Source: Candidatus Aphodousia gallistercoris (GTDB lineage Bacteria > Pseudomonadota > Gammaproteobacteria > Burkholderiales > Burkholderiaceae_F). From it: a stretch of 64,000 bases of DNA. This document shows, one piece after another, positions 26,878-33,697 of the stretch. A model generated the notes under the pieces. It did not search any database. It was not told the origin of the DNA and saw only the letters and a program-made list of their open reading frames with translations. Within the stretch, counting starts at the first letter, position 1. Every line of letters starts with the position of its first letter. A program made the translations under genes and the position numbers. The stretch lies in contig DVNT01000052.1 in the NCBI GenBank assembly GCA_018714185.1, positions 1 through 64,000 on the forward strand. Direction: 5' to 3'.

Positions 26878-27057
26878 TTAGCGTTCGGGCTTATCCAAAC
26901 CGCACTTGCTTTCCACGAAGCACTTGCGCTCTTCAAACTCCCCTTTCTTGCCGGTGTTAAAGGAGGAAACGGGACGGTGGTAGCCCATCACGCGGGTCCA
27001 GACTTCGCAAGGTTGGCGTTCTTTGTCGTTTAATTGAATTTCTTGATTTTCAGCCAT
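26878..27057 (-). CDS. Stand-alone glycyl-radical domain of class III ribonucleotide reductase
   Basis: The 59-residue product contains CEVWTRVMGYHRPVSS then FNTGKKGEFEERKCF. This matches the C-terminal glycyl-radical segment of NrdD (R-V-x-G-Y-x-R-P-V); Gly25 is the expected radical site. The adjacent 680-residue NrdD ends without this segment. The start is ATG 27057, with AGGAAATT upstream. The separation from nrdD is real at the DNA level: TAA at 27128-27130, then 70 bases. The two peptides presumably assemble, like the YfiD spare part of pyruvate formate-lyase (inference). Confidence 0.82.
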   Translation of the reverse strand: MAENQEIQLNDKERQPCEVWTRVMGYHRPVSSFNTGKKGEFEERKCFVESKCGLDKPER

Positions 27058-27127
27058 GGCAAATTTCCTATTCAAGTGTTAGGGGCGGTGCCCTCGCTCA
27101 AAAGGAAGCGAAAGCACCGAATAAGCG

Positions 27128-29170
27128 TTAATCGTCACAAGCGCAGCCGCCCTCTCCGCAACGGGCTGCCGCCTCGGCTTTCTTCTTTTGGATGAGCTCG
27201 GCATCGCAAATCGGGCAGAAATCATGCCGCCCGGAAATGTAGCCGTGCTTCGGGCAAATCGAGAAAGTGGGCGTGACCGTCAGATACGGCAGGCGAAAAC
27301 GCGTAAGCGAGCGGCGCACAAGCTCTTTGCACGCCTCGGCCGAGCTCACGGCATCGGCCATGTAAAGGTGCAGCACCGTGCCGCCCGTATATTTGCGCTG
27401 CAGGTCGTCTTGCATTTCAAGCGCCAAGAACGGATCGTCGGTAAAGCCGGCGGGCAACTGCGAACTATTCGTGTAATAAGGATTGGACGGCGTACCCGCT
27501 TGGATAATGTCCGGGAAGCGCTTGCGGTCTTCTTTGGCGAAACGGTAGGTCGTGCCTTCGGCAGGAGTTGCCTCCAAATTGTACATATGGCCGGTTTCTT
27601 CCTGGAATTGCACCATGCGCTCGCGAACGTGATCGAGCAACTGCAAGGCAAACTTGTGCCCCCAATCGTCGGTAATGTCATGCTCGTCTCGCGTGAAGTT
27701 GCGGATGCACTCATTGATGCCGTTGACGCCGATCGTCGAGAAATGGTTGCGAAGCGTCCCAAGGTAGCGCTTGGTATAGGGGAAAAGTCCCTGGTCAATA
27801 TGGCGCTGGATCACCTTGCGCTTAATTTCCAAACTCGTCTTGGCCATTTCAAGCAAATGGTCAAGGCGTTCGTAAAGAGCTTTTTCGTCGCCCTTGAAGA
27901 GGTAGCCCAGGCGGGCGCAGTTGATCGTCACCACGCCCAAGGAGCCGGTTTGTTCGGCCGAGCCGAACAGGCCATTGCCGCGCTTGAGCAGTTCGCGCAA
28001 GTCAAGCTGCAAGCGGCAGCACATCGAGCGAATCATGTTCGGCTTGAGTTCGGAATTAATGAAATTCTGGAAATACGGCAAACCGTACTTCGCGGTCATC
28101 GCAAATAGCCTTGTGGCGTTTTCGCTATCCCAGTCAAAGTCCGGCGTAATGTTATACGTGGGAATCGGGAACGTGAAAACACGTCCCTTGGCGTCGCCCT
28201 TGGTCATCACCTCGATGTAGGCACGATTGATCATATCCATCTCGGGTTTGCAATCGCCGTACGTAAAGGGCATCTCCTCGCCGGCGATGGTCGGGTGCTG
28301 ATCCTTTAAGTCCTCCGGGCACGTCCAATCAAACGTCAGGTTGGTAAAGGGCGTCTGCGTTCCCCAACGGGAAGGCACATTGAGGTTGTAGATAAGCTCC
28401 TGCATGCATTGCAGCACTTCATCATAAGGCACATTATCCTTTCGGATAAAGGGAGCCAAGTAAGTGTCAAAGGAGGAGAAGGCTTGAGCACCGGCCCACT
28501 CGTTTTGCATGGTTCCCAAAAAGTTGACGATCTGCCCTGTAGCCGACGACAGGTGCTTCGGTGCCCCCGCTTCCACCTTCCCCGGCACTCCGTTTAAGCC
28601 CTCATTGAGCAGGGTACGCAACGACCATCCGGCGCAATAGCCCGAGAGCATGTCCAAATCGTGGATGTGAAAATCCGCCTCACGGTGGGCGCGGCCGATT
28701 TCTTGCGGGTAAATGTAATTGAGCCAGTAGTTAGCCACTACTTTGCCGGACACGTTTAGAATCAGCCCGCCCAAGGAATAGCCTTGGTTGGCATTGGCAT
28801 TGACGCGCCAGTCAAGCTGTTGCAAATATTCATTGATGGAACTTTCTACATTGACCCAGCTCTGGCGCGCATCACGGACCTTGCGGCGCTGTTCACGGTA
28901 AACAATATAAGCCCGCAAAGTCTTGAAAAATCCTGCTTCAAAAAGCGCTTGCTCGACAGCATCCTGAACCTGCTCGATATGCGGCGTCACCAAATTCAAA
29001 GCTCGCAACTTCGGCAACACGCTCTCTTCGGTCACCCGCTCAGCGGTGGCAATGTCGAATTCGCCCGTCGCTTTACCTGCTTTGGCGATCGCATTGACGA
29101 TCTTAGATGCGTCAAAGTCCTTTACACTGCCGTCACGCTTGATCAGATGAGTTAAACATTGCTCAATCAT
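27128..29170 (-). CDS. nrdD: Anaerobic (class III) ribonucleoside-triphosphate reductase, main chain
   Basis: This 680-residue enzyme reduces NTPs to dNTPs without oxygen. An N-terminal ATP cone (KRDGSVKDFDASKIVNAI) gives allosteric control. The ten-stranded barrel includes MIRSMCCRLQLDLREL, GSLGVVTINCARLGYL and FSTIGVNGINECI. The C-terminus carries a zinc site, CPKHGY (Cys639) and CPIC (652, 655), then ends in RCGEGGCACDD. The glycyl-radical motif that normally follows is absent and is found on the next small ORF. GGAGGGG lies before the ATG. An NrdR box lies about 200 bases upstream. Confidence 0.95.
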   Translation of the reverse strand: MIEQCLTHLIKRDGSVKDFDASKIVNAIAKAGKATGEFDIATAERVTEESVLPKLRALNLVTPHIEQVQDAVEQALFEAGFFKTLRAYIVYREQRRKVRDARQSWVNVESSINEYLQQLDWRVNANANQGYSLGGLILNVSGKVVANYWLNYIYPQEIGRAHREADFHIHDLDMLSGYCAGWSLRTLLNEGLNGVPGKVEAGAPKHLSSATGQIVNFLGTMQNEWAGAQAFSSFDTYLAPFIRKDNVPYDEVLQCMQELIYNLNVPSRWGTQTPFTNLTFDWTCPEDLKDQHPTIAGEEMPFTYGDCKPEMDMINRAYIEVMTKGDAKGRVFTFPIPTYNITPDFDWDSENATRLFAMTAKYGLPYFQNFINSELKPNMIRSMCCRLQLDLRELLKRGNGLFGSAEQTGSLGVVTINCARLGYLFKGDEKALYERLDHLLEMAKTSLEIKRKVIQRHIDQGLFPYTKRYLGTLRNHFSTIGVNGINECIRNFTRDEHDITDDWGHKFALQLLDHVRERMVQFQEETGHMYNLEATPAEGTTYRFAKEDRKRFPDIIQAGTPSNPYYTNSSQLPAGFTDDPFLALEMQDDLQRKYTGGTVLHLYMADAVSSAEACKELVRRSLTRFRLPYLTVTPTFSICPKHGYISGRHDFCPICDAELIQKKKAEAAARCGEGGCACDD

Positions 29171-29189
29171 CGCCCCTCCAGAAAAGAAC

Positions 29190-29211
29190 AGCTGCCAAAA
29201 AACGGGCAGCT
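29190..29211 (-). promoter_or_regulatory. Hairpin in the nrdD leader
   Basis: AGCTGCC pairs with GGCAGCT around an eight-base loop; on the minus strand TGTTCTTTTC follows, then the nrdD ribosome site. It could be a weak attenuator or an mRNA-stability hairpin. Confidence 0.4.
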
Positions 29212-29365
29212 CGTGTCCTCACTGTAACAAGAAAGACCGAAACCGCGTTGCCATTAAATTAAGCAAGCACAACATGTCGAATACCCCACCAAGATTCCTT
29301 AAGAAAAAAGCATTAAATCACCGATACTTTGAGTTTCTAAAAATGGTCTTAGGGTTTATCCCAAT

Positions 29366-29381
29366 ACACTAGATATTGTGG
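29366..29381. promoter_or_regulatory. NrdR box upstream of nrdD
   Basis: ACACTAGATATTGTGG matches the NrdR palindrome (ACACWATATATWGTGT) at most positions. A much weaker similar site lies at 29318-29333. NrdR would repress the reductase when dATP is high. Confidence 0.65.
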
Positions 29382-29433
29382 TTTTTTCCTTTTTGAAATC
29401 TATGGATTGAAAAAATGAAAGAAAATCAAAGAG

Positions 29434-29453
29434 ATTTGTCGAAGTTGACAAAT
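29434..29453. repeat. Inverted repeat, possible operator
   Basis: ATTTGTC and GACAAAT are separated by six bases, immediately before a terminator-like hairpin. There is no associated gene. It could be a regulator site or part of a small RNA. Confidence 0.3.
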
Positions 29454-29455
29454 AG

Positions 29456-29502
29456 AAAAAAGGTTACAAAAGTTCGTTGCCCGACTTCTGTAACCTTTTT
29501 CT
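29456..29502. terminator. Bidirectional terminator-like hairpin in the nrdD upstream region
   Basis: AAAAAGGTTACA pairs with TGTAACCTTTTT, with a second inner helix AGT-CG/CGACT. A T-run follows on both strands. No annotated gene ends here, so it may terminate a small transcript. Confidence 0.65.
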
Positions 29503-29507
29503 TTACA

Positions 29508-29571
29508 GCATGTAGAGAGTGCCTTCATTCGCGGACCGGGCGAAGAATCTCTCATTTGAGGAGCTACATGC
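29508..29571 (+). ncRNA. Candidate structured small RNA segment
   Basis: GCATGTAG and CTACATGC form an eight-base closing helix. Inside it are AGAG/CTCT, TTCGC/GCGAA and a CTC-ATTT-GAG hairpin, so a branched fold is possible. It is flanked by the terminator at 29456-29502 and another at 29602-29637. No known RNA family was recognised. Orientation is inferred from the downstream U-tract. Confidence 0.35.
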
Positions 29572-29601
29572 AAAACCAAACAGATGTATTTATTTTACAT
29601 T

Positions 29602-29637
29602 AAGAAGATCGCTTTAACCACAGATCTCCTTGTTTTT
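29602..29637 (+). terminator. Intrinsic terminator without an upstream gene
   Basis: AAGAAGATC pairs with GATCTCCTT (one mismatch) around 12 bases and is followed by GTTTTTTC. It could end a small plus-strand RNA from the region 29390-29600. From here to the palindrome at 29741 nothing else is seen. Confidence 0.6.
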
Positions 29638-29740
29638 TCGATAATTTTTTTATCAAAACTAGAGATTTTTACGTAAGAGTTCGGCTTAGTTGCTCGCTTT
29701 GCAGGCTATTTTTTCGGTCCGGCCCTCCCCTATAAGATTA

Positions 29741-29752
29741 ATCCGATCGGAT
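29741..29752. promoter_or_regulatory. 12-bp perfect palindrome upstream of the acyl-CoA synthetase promoter
   Basis: ATCCGATCGGAT is self-complementary over all 12 bases and ends seven bases before the -35 element. This is a plausible operator for a dimeric regulator of the acyl-CoA synthetase. The regulator is unknown. Confidence 0.45.
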
Positions 29753-29759
29753 GATTTTC

Positions 29760-29788
29760 TTAACATAGCGAGAAAATCCTTGTACATT
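29760..29788 (+). promoter_or_regulatory. Sigma-70 promoter of the first acyl-CoA synthetase
   Basis: TTAACA, 17-base spacer, TACATT. The predicted start, near 29795, falls just before the first base of the leader helix A, which supports both predictions. Confidence 0.6.
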
Positions 29789-29798
29789 ACGGTAAATG

Positions 29799-29899
29799 AC
29801 AACCGTGTTACAAGGCGCGACTTGAGCCGAAGGCAAGAAAGGTTCATGCCAGCCCGCAACGCCGATGACATCGGCGCTACCCGAAGCCAGGACGGTTGT
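29799..29899 (+). promoter_or_regulatory. Candidate riboswitch aptamer in the acyl-CoA synthetase leader
   Basis: ACAACCGT (29799-29806) pairs perfectly with ACGGTTGT (29892-29899) to close about 85 nt. Inside are two hairpins: CTTGAGCC/GGCAAG with a GAA loop, and CGCCGA/TCGGCG with loop TGACA (29860-29876). Single-stranded GCCCGCAAC and CCGAAGCCAGGA lie at the junctions. The latter equals the first half of the B12 box (rAGYCMGGA), and CCCGCAAC is also a cobalamin-riboswitch core string. The usual GGGAA, GGUG-AAUCC and long P7-P11 arms are missing. It is therefore either a strongly reduced cobalamin-type switch or another class. Confidence 0.55.
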
Positions 29900-29923
29900 T
29901 ACGAAACCGTTGCAACCGTTTTT
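29892..29923 (+). terminator. Competing intrinsic terminator in the same leader
   Basis: ACGGTTG (29892-29898) can pair with CAACCGT (29913-29919), followed by TTTTT. The same seven bases form the 3' strand of the aptamer closing helix. A third partner, AACCGT at 29905-29910, can also take ACGGTT. Closing-helix formation therefore excludes the terminator, predicting read-through when the aptamer is stabilised. Confidence 0.65.
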
Positions 29924-29931
29924 AAGCTAAA

Positions 29932-29976
29932 AGGGAGCGGCACCGGCCTTGCCGAGCGGCAGCCGGTTGAGTGCCG
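29932..29976 (+). promoter_or_regulatory. Shine-Dalgarno followed by a long hairpin before the start codon
   Basis: AGGGAG (29932-29937) is the only good ribosome site but lies 46 bases from ATG 29984. Between them a near-continuous hairpin can form: CGGCAC/GTGCCG, CCGGC/GCCGG and TGCCG/CGGCA. With the hairpin folded, AGGGAG is seven bases from the ATG across ATTATAG. The hairpin may thus bridge the ribosome site to the start. Confidence 0.5.
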
Positions 29977-29983
29977 ATTATAG

Positions 29984-31837
29984 ATGGAAACTTCACAAAC
30001 ACGATACGAAGACTTTTTAAAAATCAAAGTATTGCCTGAAGTGCTGACGCATCACTTGGGACGTCATGACGACTTGCCGGCAGTGACGTTTTATGTCAAC
30101 AGCGAAAAAAACTGGAAAACGCTCACCTACCGGGAGCTTTATGAACGGGTCTGTGCCTGGCAGCGGGCCTTTGTCAAGATGAACTTGGAACGGGGCTCGC
30201 GCGTTGCCATGCTCTTGCCGAACGGCCCGGAGGCCGTCTGTTTTGATTTGGCGGCCCTGTCTTGCGCCCTGATCCCCGTTCCCCTGCATGCTGTGGACAC
30301 GCCGGGCTCGAGCGCTTTCATCCTTAACGATAGCGGCGCGCGCGTGCTAGTCACGGCGAAGAATCTGAAATGGAAAAATATCCGCCAAGCCGATACGCTG
30401 CCGCATTTGAAAACGGTGGTCATAACCGACGACATCATCCCGGAAGAAGACCGGAAAAATAACGGCGATGTCAACGTCATCACCTTGGACGAGTGGCTTG
30501 ATGCGGCCTCCAATGTGCAAATACCGCCCATCGAGCTTGACCCGCAAGAGCTTGCCGCGCTGGTGTATACCTCCGGTACCACTGGCCGCCCCAAGGGCGT
30601 AATGCTCACGCACACCAATATTTTGGAAAATGCCAAGGGCGTCATGGGCAACATTCGCCCCAACCCGGACGACACATGGTTTTCTTTTTTACCCCTGTCG
30701 CACACCTTTGAACGCACGACTACCTATTACCTCGCCATGGGCATGGGCAACAGGATTTTCTTTAACCGCAACATTCTGCAAATTGTCGATGACTTGCACT
30801 ATGCCCGTCCGAGCATCCTGATGTCGGTGCCGCGCATTTACGAGCGTATTTACGCAAAGCTTATCGAAAAGCTTAACAAGCAGTCCTGCCTCGTACGCTA
30901 TGTCTTTGCCTGGGCTGTCGAGGTGGGATGGCGGCGCTTTTGTAAAACAAACCACCTGCCCGTGCAGCATAGCTATCGCGAATTCTTGGACGGCCTGGTG
31001 GGCGATTGGCTTGACCGCAAAGTCGGCTCTTCGCTAAGGGAGGTTTTCGGCGGAGTCAAACCCCATGCCTTCATCTCCGGCGGAGCCGCCTTAAACCAAA
31101 CAGTCGCCAAAACGTTTATCGGCTTGGGCATTCCGATTTTCCAAGGATATGGCATGACCGAAACGAGCCCGATTTTGGCCGTGAACAAGGAGCACTACAA
31201 CGATCCTTCGACCGTAGGCATGCCCCTGCCGAACATGCAGCTTAGGATCGGAGATAACGACGAGCTGCAAGTGCGCGGTCCCTGCGTCATGAAAGGCTAT
31301 TGGAAGCGCGAAGAGGCAACGCGGGAGGCATTCACGCAAGACGGCTGGCTCAGAACCGGCGACCAAGCGGACATTTTGCCTTCGGGCCATGTTCGCATTA
31401 AAGGCAGAATTAAAGAAATTATCGTGACCAGCACGGGTGAGAAAATTCCGCCGGCCGACCTGGAAATGGCTATTGAGAACGATCCGCTTTTTTCCCAAGT
31501 CATGGCGGTTGGTGAAGACTTGCCTTATATCAGCGCCCTGATCGTGCTCGATAAGGATCAGTGGAAGGCGCTCGCCAAGGAGCTGGCGTTGTCGCCGGAT
31601 GATCCGGCCTCCCTAAAGTCCAAGGCGCTTCAACATGCCGTGCTGCGTCGCATTAAAAAGGCCACCAAGGGCTTCCCGCAATACGGCGTACCGAGAGCAG
31701 CCATCCTCACGTTGGATGCTTGGAGCATTGATAACGGCATGCTGACTCCGACCTTGAAACTGAAGCGCCGCATGATTAAAGCCCGCTACCAAGACGAAAT
31801 TGCGGCGCTCTACAGCGACCCCAAGCGCAACTCATAA
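29984..31837 (+). CDS. Long-chain acyl-CoA synthetase (AMP-binding, FAA1-like)
   Basis: The 617-residue adenylate-forming enzyme activates fatty acids to acyl-CoA via acyl-AMP. It has the P-loop AALVYTSGTTGRPKGVMLTH, GYGMTETSPI, DGWLRTGD and the hinge RIKGRIKEIIVTSTGEK. It is soluble or membrane-associated, with no transmembrane segment. Relatives of this FAA1/COG1022 type take long-chain fatty acids. The leader is unusually elaborate: palindrome, promoter, possible riboswitch with terminator, and a hairpin next to the ribosome site. A paralogue lies at 38172-40001. The preceding in-frame ORF ending in TAG directly before this ATG looks non-coding. Confidence 0.92.
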   Translation: METSQTRYEDFLKIKVLPEVLTHHLGRHDDLPAVTFYVNSEKNWKTLTYRELYERVCAWQRAFVKMNLERGSRVAMLLPNGPEAVCFDLAALSCALIPVPLHAVDTPGSSAFILNDSGARVLVTAKNLKWKNIRQADTLPHLKTVVITDDIIPEEDRKNNGDVNVITLDEWLDAASNVQIPPIELDPQELAALVYTSGTTGRPKGVMLTHTNILENAKGVMGNIRPNPDDTWFSFLPLSHTFERTTTYYLAMGMGNRIFFNRNILQIVDDLHYARPSILMSVPRIYERIYAKLIEKLNKQSCLVRYVFAWAVEVGWRRFCKTNHLPVQHSYREFLDGLVGDWLDRKVGSSLREVFGGVKPHAFISGGAALNQTVAKTFIGLGIPIFQGYGMTETSPILAVNKEHYNDPSTVGMPLPNMQLRIGDNDELQVRGPCVMKGYWKREEATREAFTQDGWLRTGDQADILPSGHVRIKGRIKEIIVTSTGEKIPPADLEMAIENDPLFSQVMAVGEDLPYISALIVLDKDQWKALAKELALSPDDPASLKSKALQHAVLRRIKKATKGFPQYGVPRAAILTLDAWSIDNGMLTPTLKLKRRMIKARYQDEIAALYSDPKRNS

Positions 31838-31840
31838 CAG

Positions 31841-31865
31841 AAAAGTCCCGCACGGGGACTTTTCT
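31841..31865 (+). terminator. Intrinsic terminator of the first acyl-CoA synthetase
   Basis: AAAAGTCCC pairs with GGGACTTTT around a five-base loop, four bases after the stop codon. Confidence 0.85.
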
Positions 31866-31993
31866 GGGAATCGTCAAATATCGACCGTCCGATGCCATCG
31901 CCCGGGAAACCCGATTCGGTGGCCATCCGAGCACAACGCATCCGCACCGCTTGCCGGTTAATTGACCGGCATTGCGCAGCTTGCCGAACGATT

Positions 31994-32407
31994 TTAAATA
32001 TCTTCCGAGTTGCTTACTCCGGCAATGCGCTTGGCGGTCTCTTTGCCTTCTTTTTCCCAAGTCTGATAAAAGCGGCACTTGGTATCGATGAGCTTTAAGT
32101 TCTCCTGCAGTAATTCAATCTGGCTTTTCACTCGTTCACGGTGCTTCTCAAAAAGACGCAATCTTTCCGTGACAGTACTCTCCCCCTGCAGGGCTAAATC
32201 GAAATAGCGCTTGATTTCCTTAATGCTGAGACCTGTGTTTTTTAAACACTCTATCAATTCCAAGCAGGCCAAATCTTTTTCAGAGAAGGTCCGGTAGCCG
32301 GACGGCTTTTTCTGCATAAAAGGAAACAGACCTTCCTTATCGTAATAGCGAAGCGTAGAGGCTGATAAGTTGAACCTTTGAGCAACCTCACGAATACTGT
32401 ACTCCAT
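31994..32407 (-). CDS. MerR-family transcriptional regulator
   Basis: The 137-residue protein has the N-terminal winged helix YSIREVAQRFNLSASTLRYY followed by DKEGLFPF. A long dimerisation coiled coil follows (RLRLFEKHRERVKSQIELLQ). It has no metal-binding cysteine pair: there is one Cys near 47 and one near 113, so it is not a typical metal-sensing MerR. It resembles the small AdhR/NolA-like group that responds to aldehydes or small organics. Its target is unknown. It is transcribed away from a long AT-rich region that it shares with the lar operon. Confidence 0.88.
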   Translation of the reverse strand: MEYSIREVAQRFNLSASTLRYYDKEGLFPFMQKKPSGYRTFSEKDLACLELIECLKNTGLSIKEIKRYFDLALQGESTVTERLRLFEKHRERVKSQIELLQENLKLIDTKCRFYQTWEKEGKETAKRIAGVSNSEDI

Positions 32408-32968
32408 CTAATCCCCCAAAAGAGACGCACAGCTATGAGCCAACTGAAGCCGAGCGACCGTAAAAACCACAACAAAAGAGATTCAATATTTTTTCATATT
32501 AACAATAATTGCAGTACATACTTTCCAATTCACTTCAATGTTAGTTTTCCCTAATATGATTAACATGCCGTTTATCCCTTTGTTTCATATCCATATGATT
32601 TTTATTAGTTTTCATCAAAGTCATGTCAAATTTTTAATGCATTTTGCCTAAAAAGTAAGCGAATATTTTTTAATAATTTCTAGGTATTTTCATTTAGTTT
32701 TAGCAGAATCAGGCAAATTATTAATGCTTTTATGTTCTTTGCTTAAGAGAAAAATCGTTATCTTAGGTTTAGGTAAAAGATAATTGAGCGTCTTCAACGC
32801 GAATATCTTTAAAATTGCACGGATAATTGGCGCTGCAGCCCGGGTAGAAAAACCGGCCGGTTGCTTTTTACGCCGCCATTTCCGATCAATGGCAACAGGA
32901 TGCCTGCGATCAGATATCAAGTTAAAAACCTTTGAGCTCAGAGAAAACGAACCCTTGGGATTTTTGGG
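32408..32968. other. AT-rich intergenic region between merR-like gene and lar operon
   Basis: This 560-base gap is clearly more AT-rich than its surroundings, above all 32480-32790, with many T- and A-tracts. No convincing ORF was found. Both divergent genes probably have promoters here. The AT-rich part may be bound by H-NS-like proteins. Towards the methyltransferase start it becomes GC-rich again and contains the hairpin at 32835-32869. Confidence 0.6.
32835..32869 (+). promoter_or_regulatory. Terminator-like hairpin in the lar operon leader
   Basis: GCAGCC can pair with GGTTGC (one G-U), enclosing the palindrome AACCGGCCGGTT, and is followed by CTTTTTA. It lies about 100 bases before the first gene, so it may attenuate the operon. 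No known riboswitch class was recognised. Confidence 0.4.
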
Positions 32969-33694
32969 ATGTTGCCTATGGACAAATTAAATGCAATAGC
33001 GGCCTATTGGGACAAGCGGGCGCAAGGCTATAGCCTATCAAACCGCGAGGAATGGGCCGATCCCGAAAGCTTTTACAGGCAACTGCTCAAGCAAATTGCC
33101 TTGCCAAAGCTCGCCCCGAAGGCTCGAGCACTGGACTTGGGATGCGGCCCGGGTCTTTTTTCACTGACACTGGCTGAGATCGGATTTGAAACCACCGGCA
33201 TTGATGCGAGCCCGAATATGGTAGACGAAGCCCGAAAGAATGCCCAAGCCCTCGGAGCCGCCAACCAACCGTCTTTTCTCCTGGGGGATGCGACCGCTCC
33301 TGCTGTCGAGCCCGGCTTTGACCTGATCGTCTCCCGCAATGTGGTTTGGAACTTAGAAAATCCCGCCTTGGCCTATTGCCGGTGGGCCCAACTGCTCAAG
33401 CCGCAAGGCATGCTCGTTATTTTCGACGGCAACCACTATTACTACTTGCACGACAAGCGGTACCGCTTTAGTGACGAAGGCAGCTCCCACCGCCATATCG
33501 GCAATGTCGACACGTCAGTTATGGAAAATATCGCACGGGATCTGCCCATGAGTGCGCATTTGCGTCCCCAATGGGATCTTGAGCTGCTGCAACAGACGAA
33601 TTTAAAGCTCATTGAGCAGCGCATACTGCACAGCGAGTCCTGCGACGGCGAGACGCTTGTCAAAGACTTCATGCTGGTGCTGCAAAGAGGCTAA
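32969..33694 (+). CDS. Class I SAM-dependent methyltransferase in the lar operon
   Basis: The 241-residue protein has the SAM-binding motif ALDLGCGPGLFSLTLAE, the acidic GIDASPNMVDEA and post-motif LIVSRNVVWNLENP. The C-terminal part carries DGNHYYYLHDKRYRF, typical of small-molecule methyltransferases. ATG 32969 and ATG 32978 both have GGGA at eight bases. Only three bases separate it from larB, so it is in the operon. It is not part of the known LarB-LarC-LarE pathway. It may methylate a related metabolite, a metallophore, or modify the cofactor (inference). Confidence 0.82.
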   Translation: MLPMDKLNAIAAYWDKRAQGYSLSNREEWADPESFYRQLLKQIALPKLAPKARALDLGCGPGLFSLTLAEIGFETTGIDASPNMVDEARKNAQALGAANQPSFLLGDATAPAVEPGFDLIVSRNVVWNLENPALAYCRWAQLLKPQGMLVIFDGNHYYYLHDKRYRFSDEGSSHRHIGNVDTSVMENIARDLPMSAHLRPQWDLELLQQTNLKLIEQRILHSESCDGETLVKDFMLVLQRG

Positions 33695-33697
33695 TTT

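Noticed and set aside
26593..27033. Plus-strand frame opposite the nrd small ORFs
   Set aside because: Biased composition and no ribosome site; the minus-strand frames form a coherent nrd unit.
27188..28108. 306-codon plus-strand frame opposite nrdD
   Set aside because: Shadow of nrdD; no start signal and no protein family resemblance.
29415..29603. 62-codon frame in the nrdD upstream region
   Set aside because: It crosses a terminator hairpin and has no ribosome site.
29799..29923. Firm assignment of the leader as a cobalamin riboswitch
   Set aside because: Only the half B12 box and the CCCGCAAC string match; the other core elements and size do not, so it is left as a candidate of uncertain class.
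29690..29983. Frame ending in TAG directly before the acyl-CoA synthetase ATG, in the same phase
   Set aside because: It lies over the palindrome, promoter and hairpins, and its translation is low in hydrophobic core residues. A read-through fusion was considered but nothing supports it.
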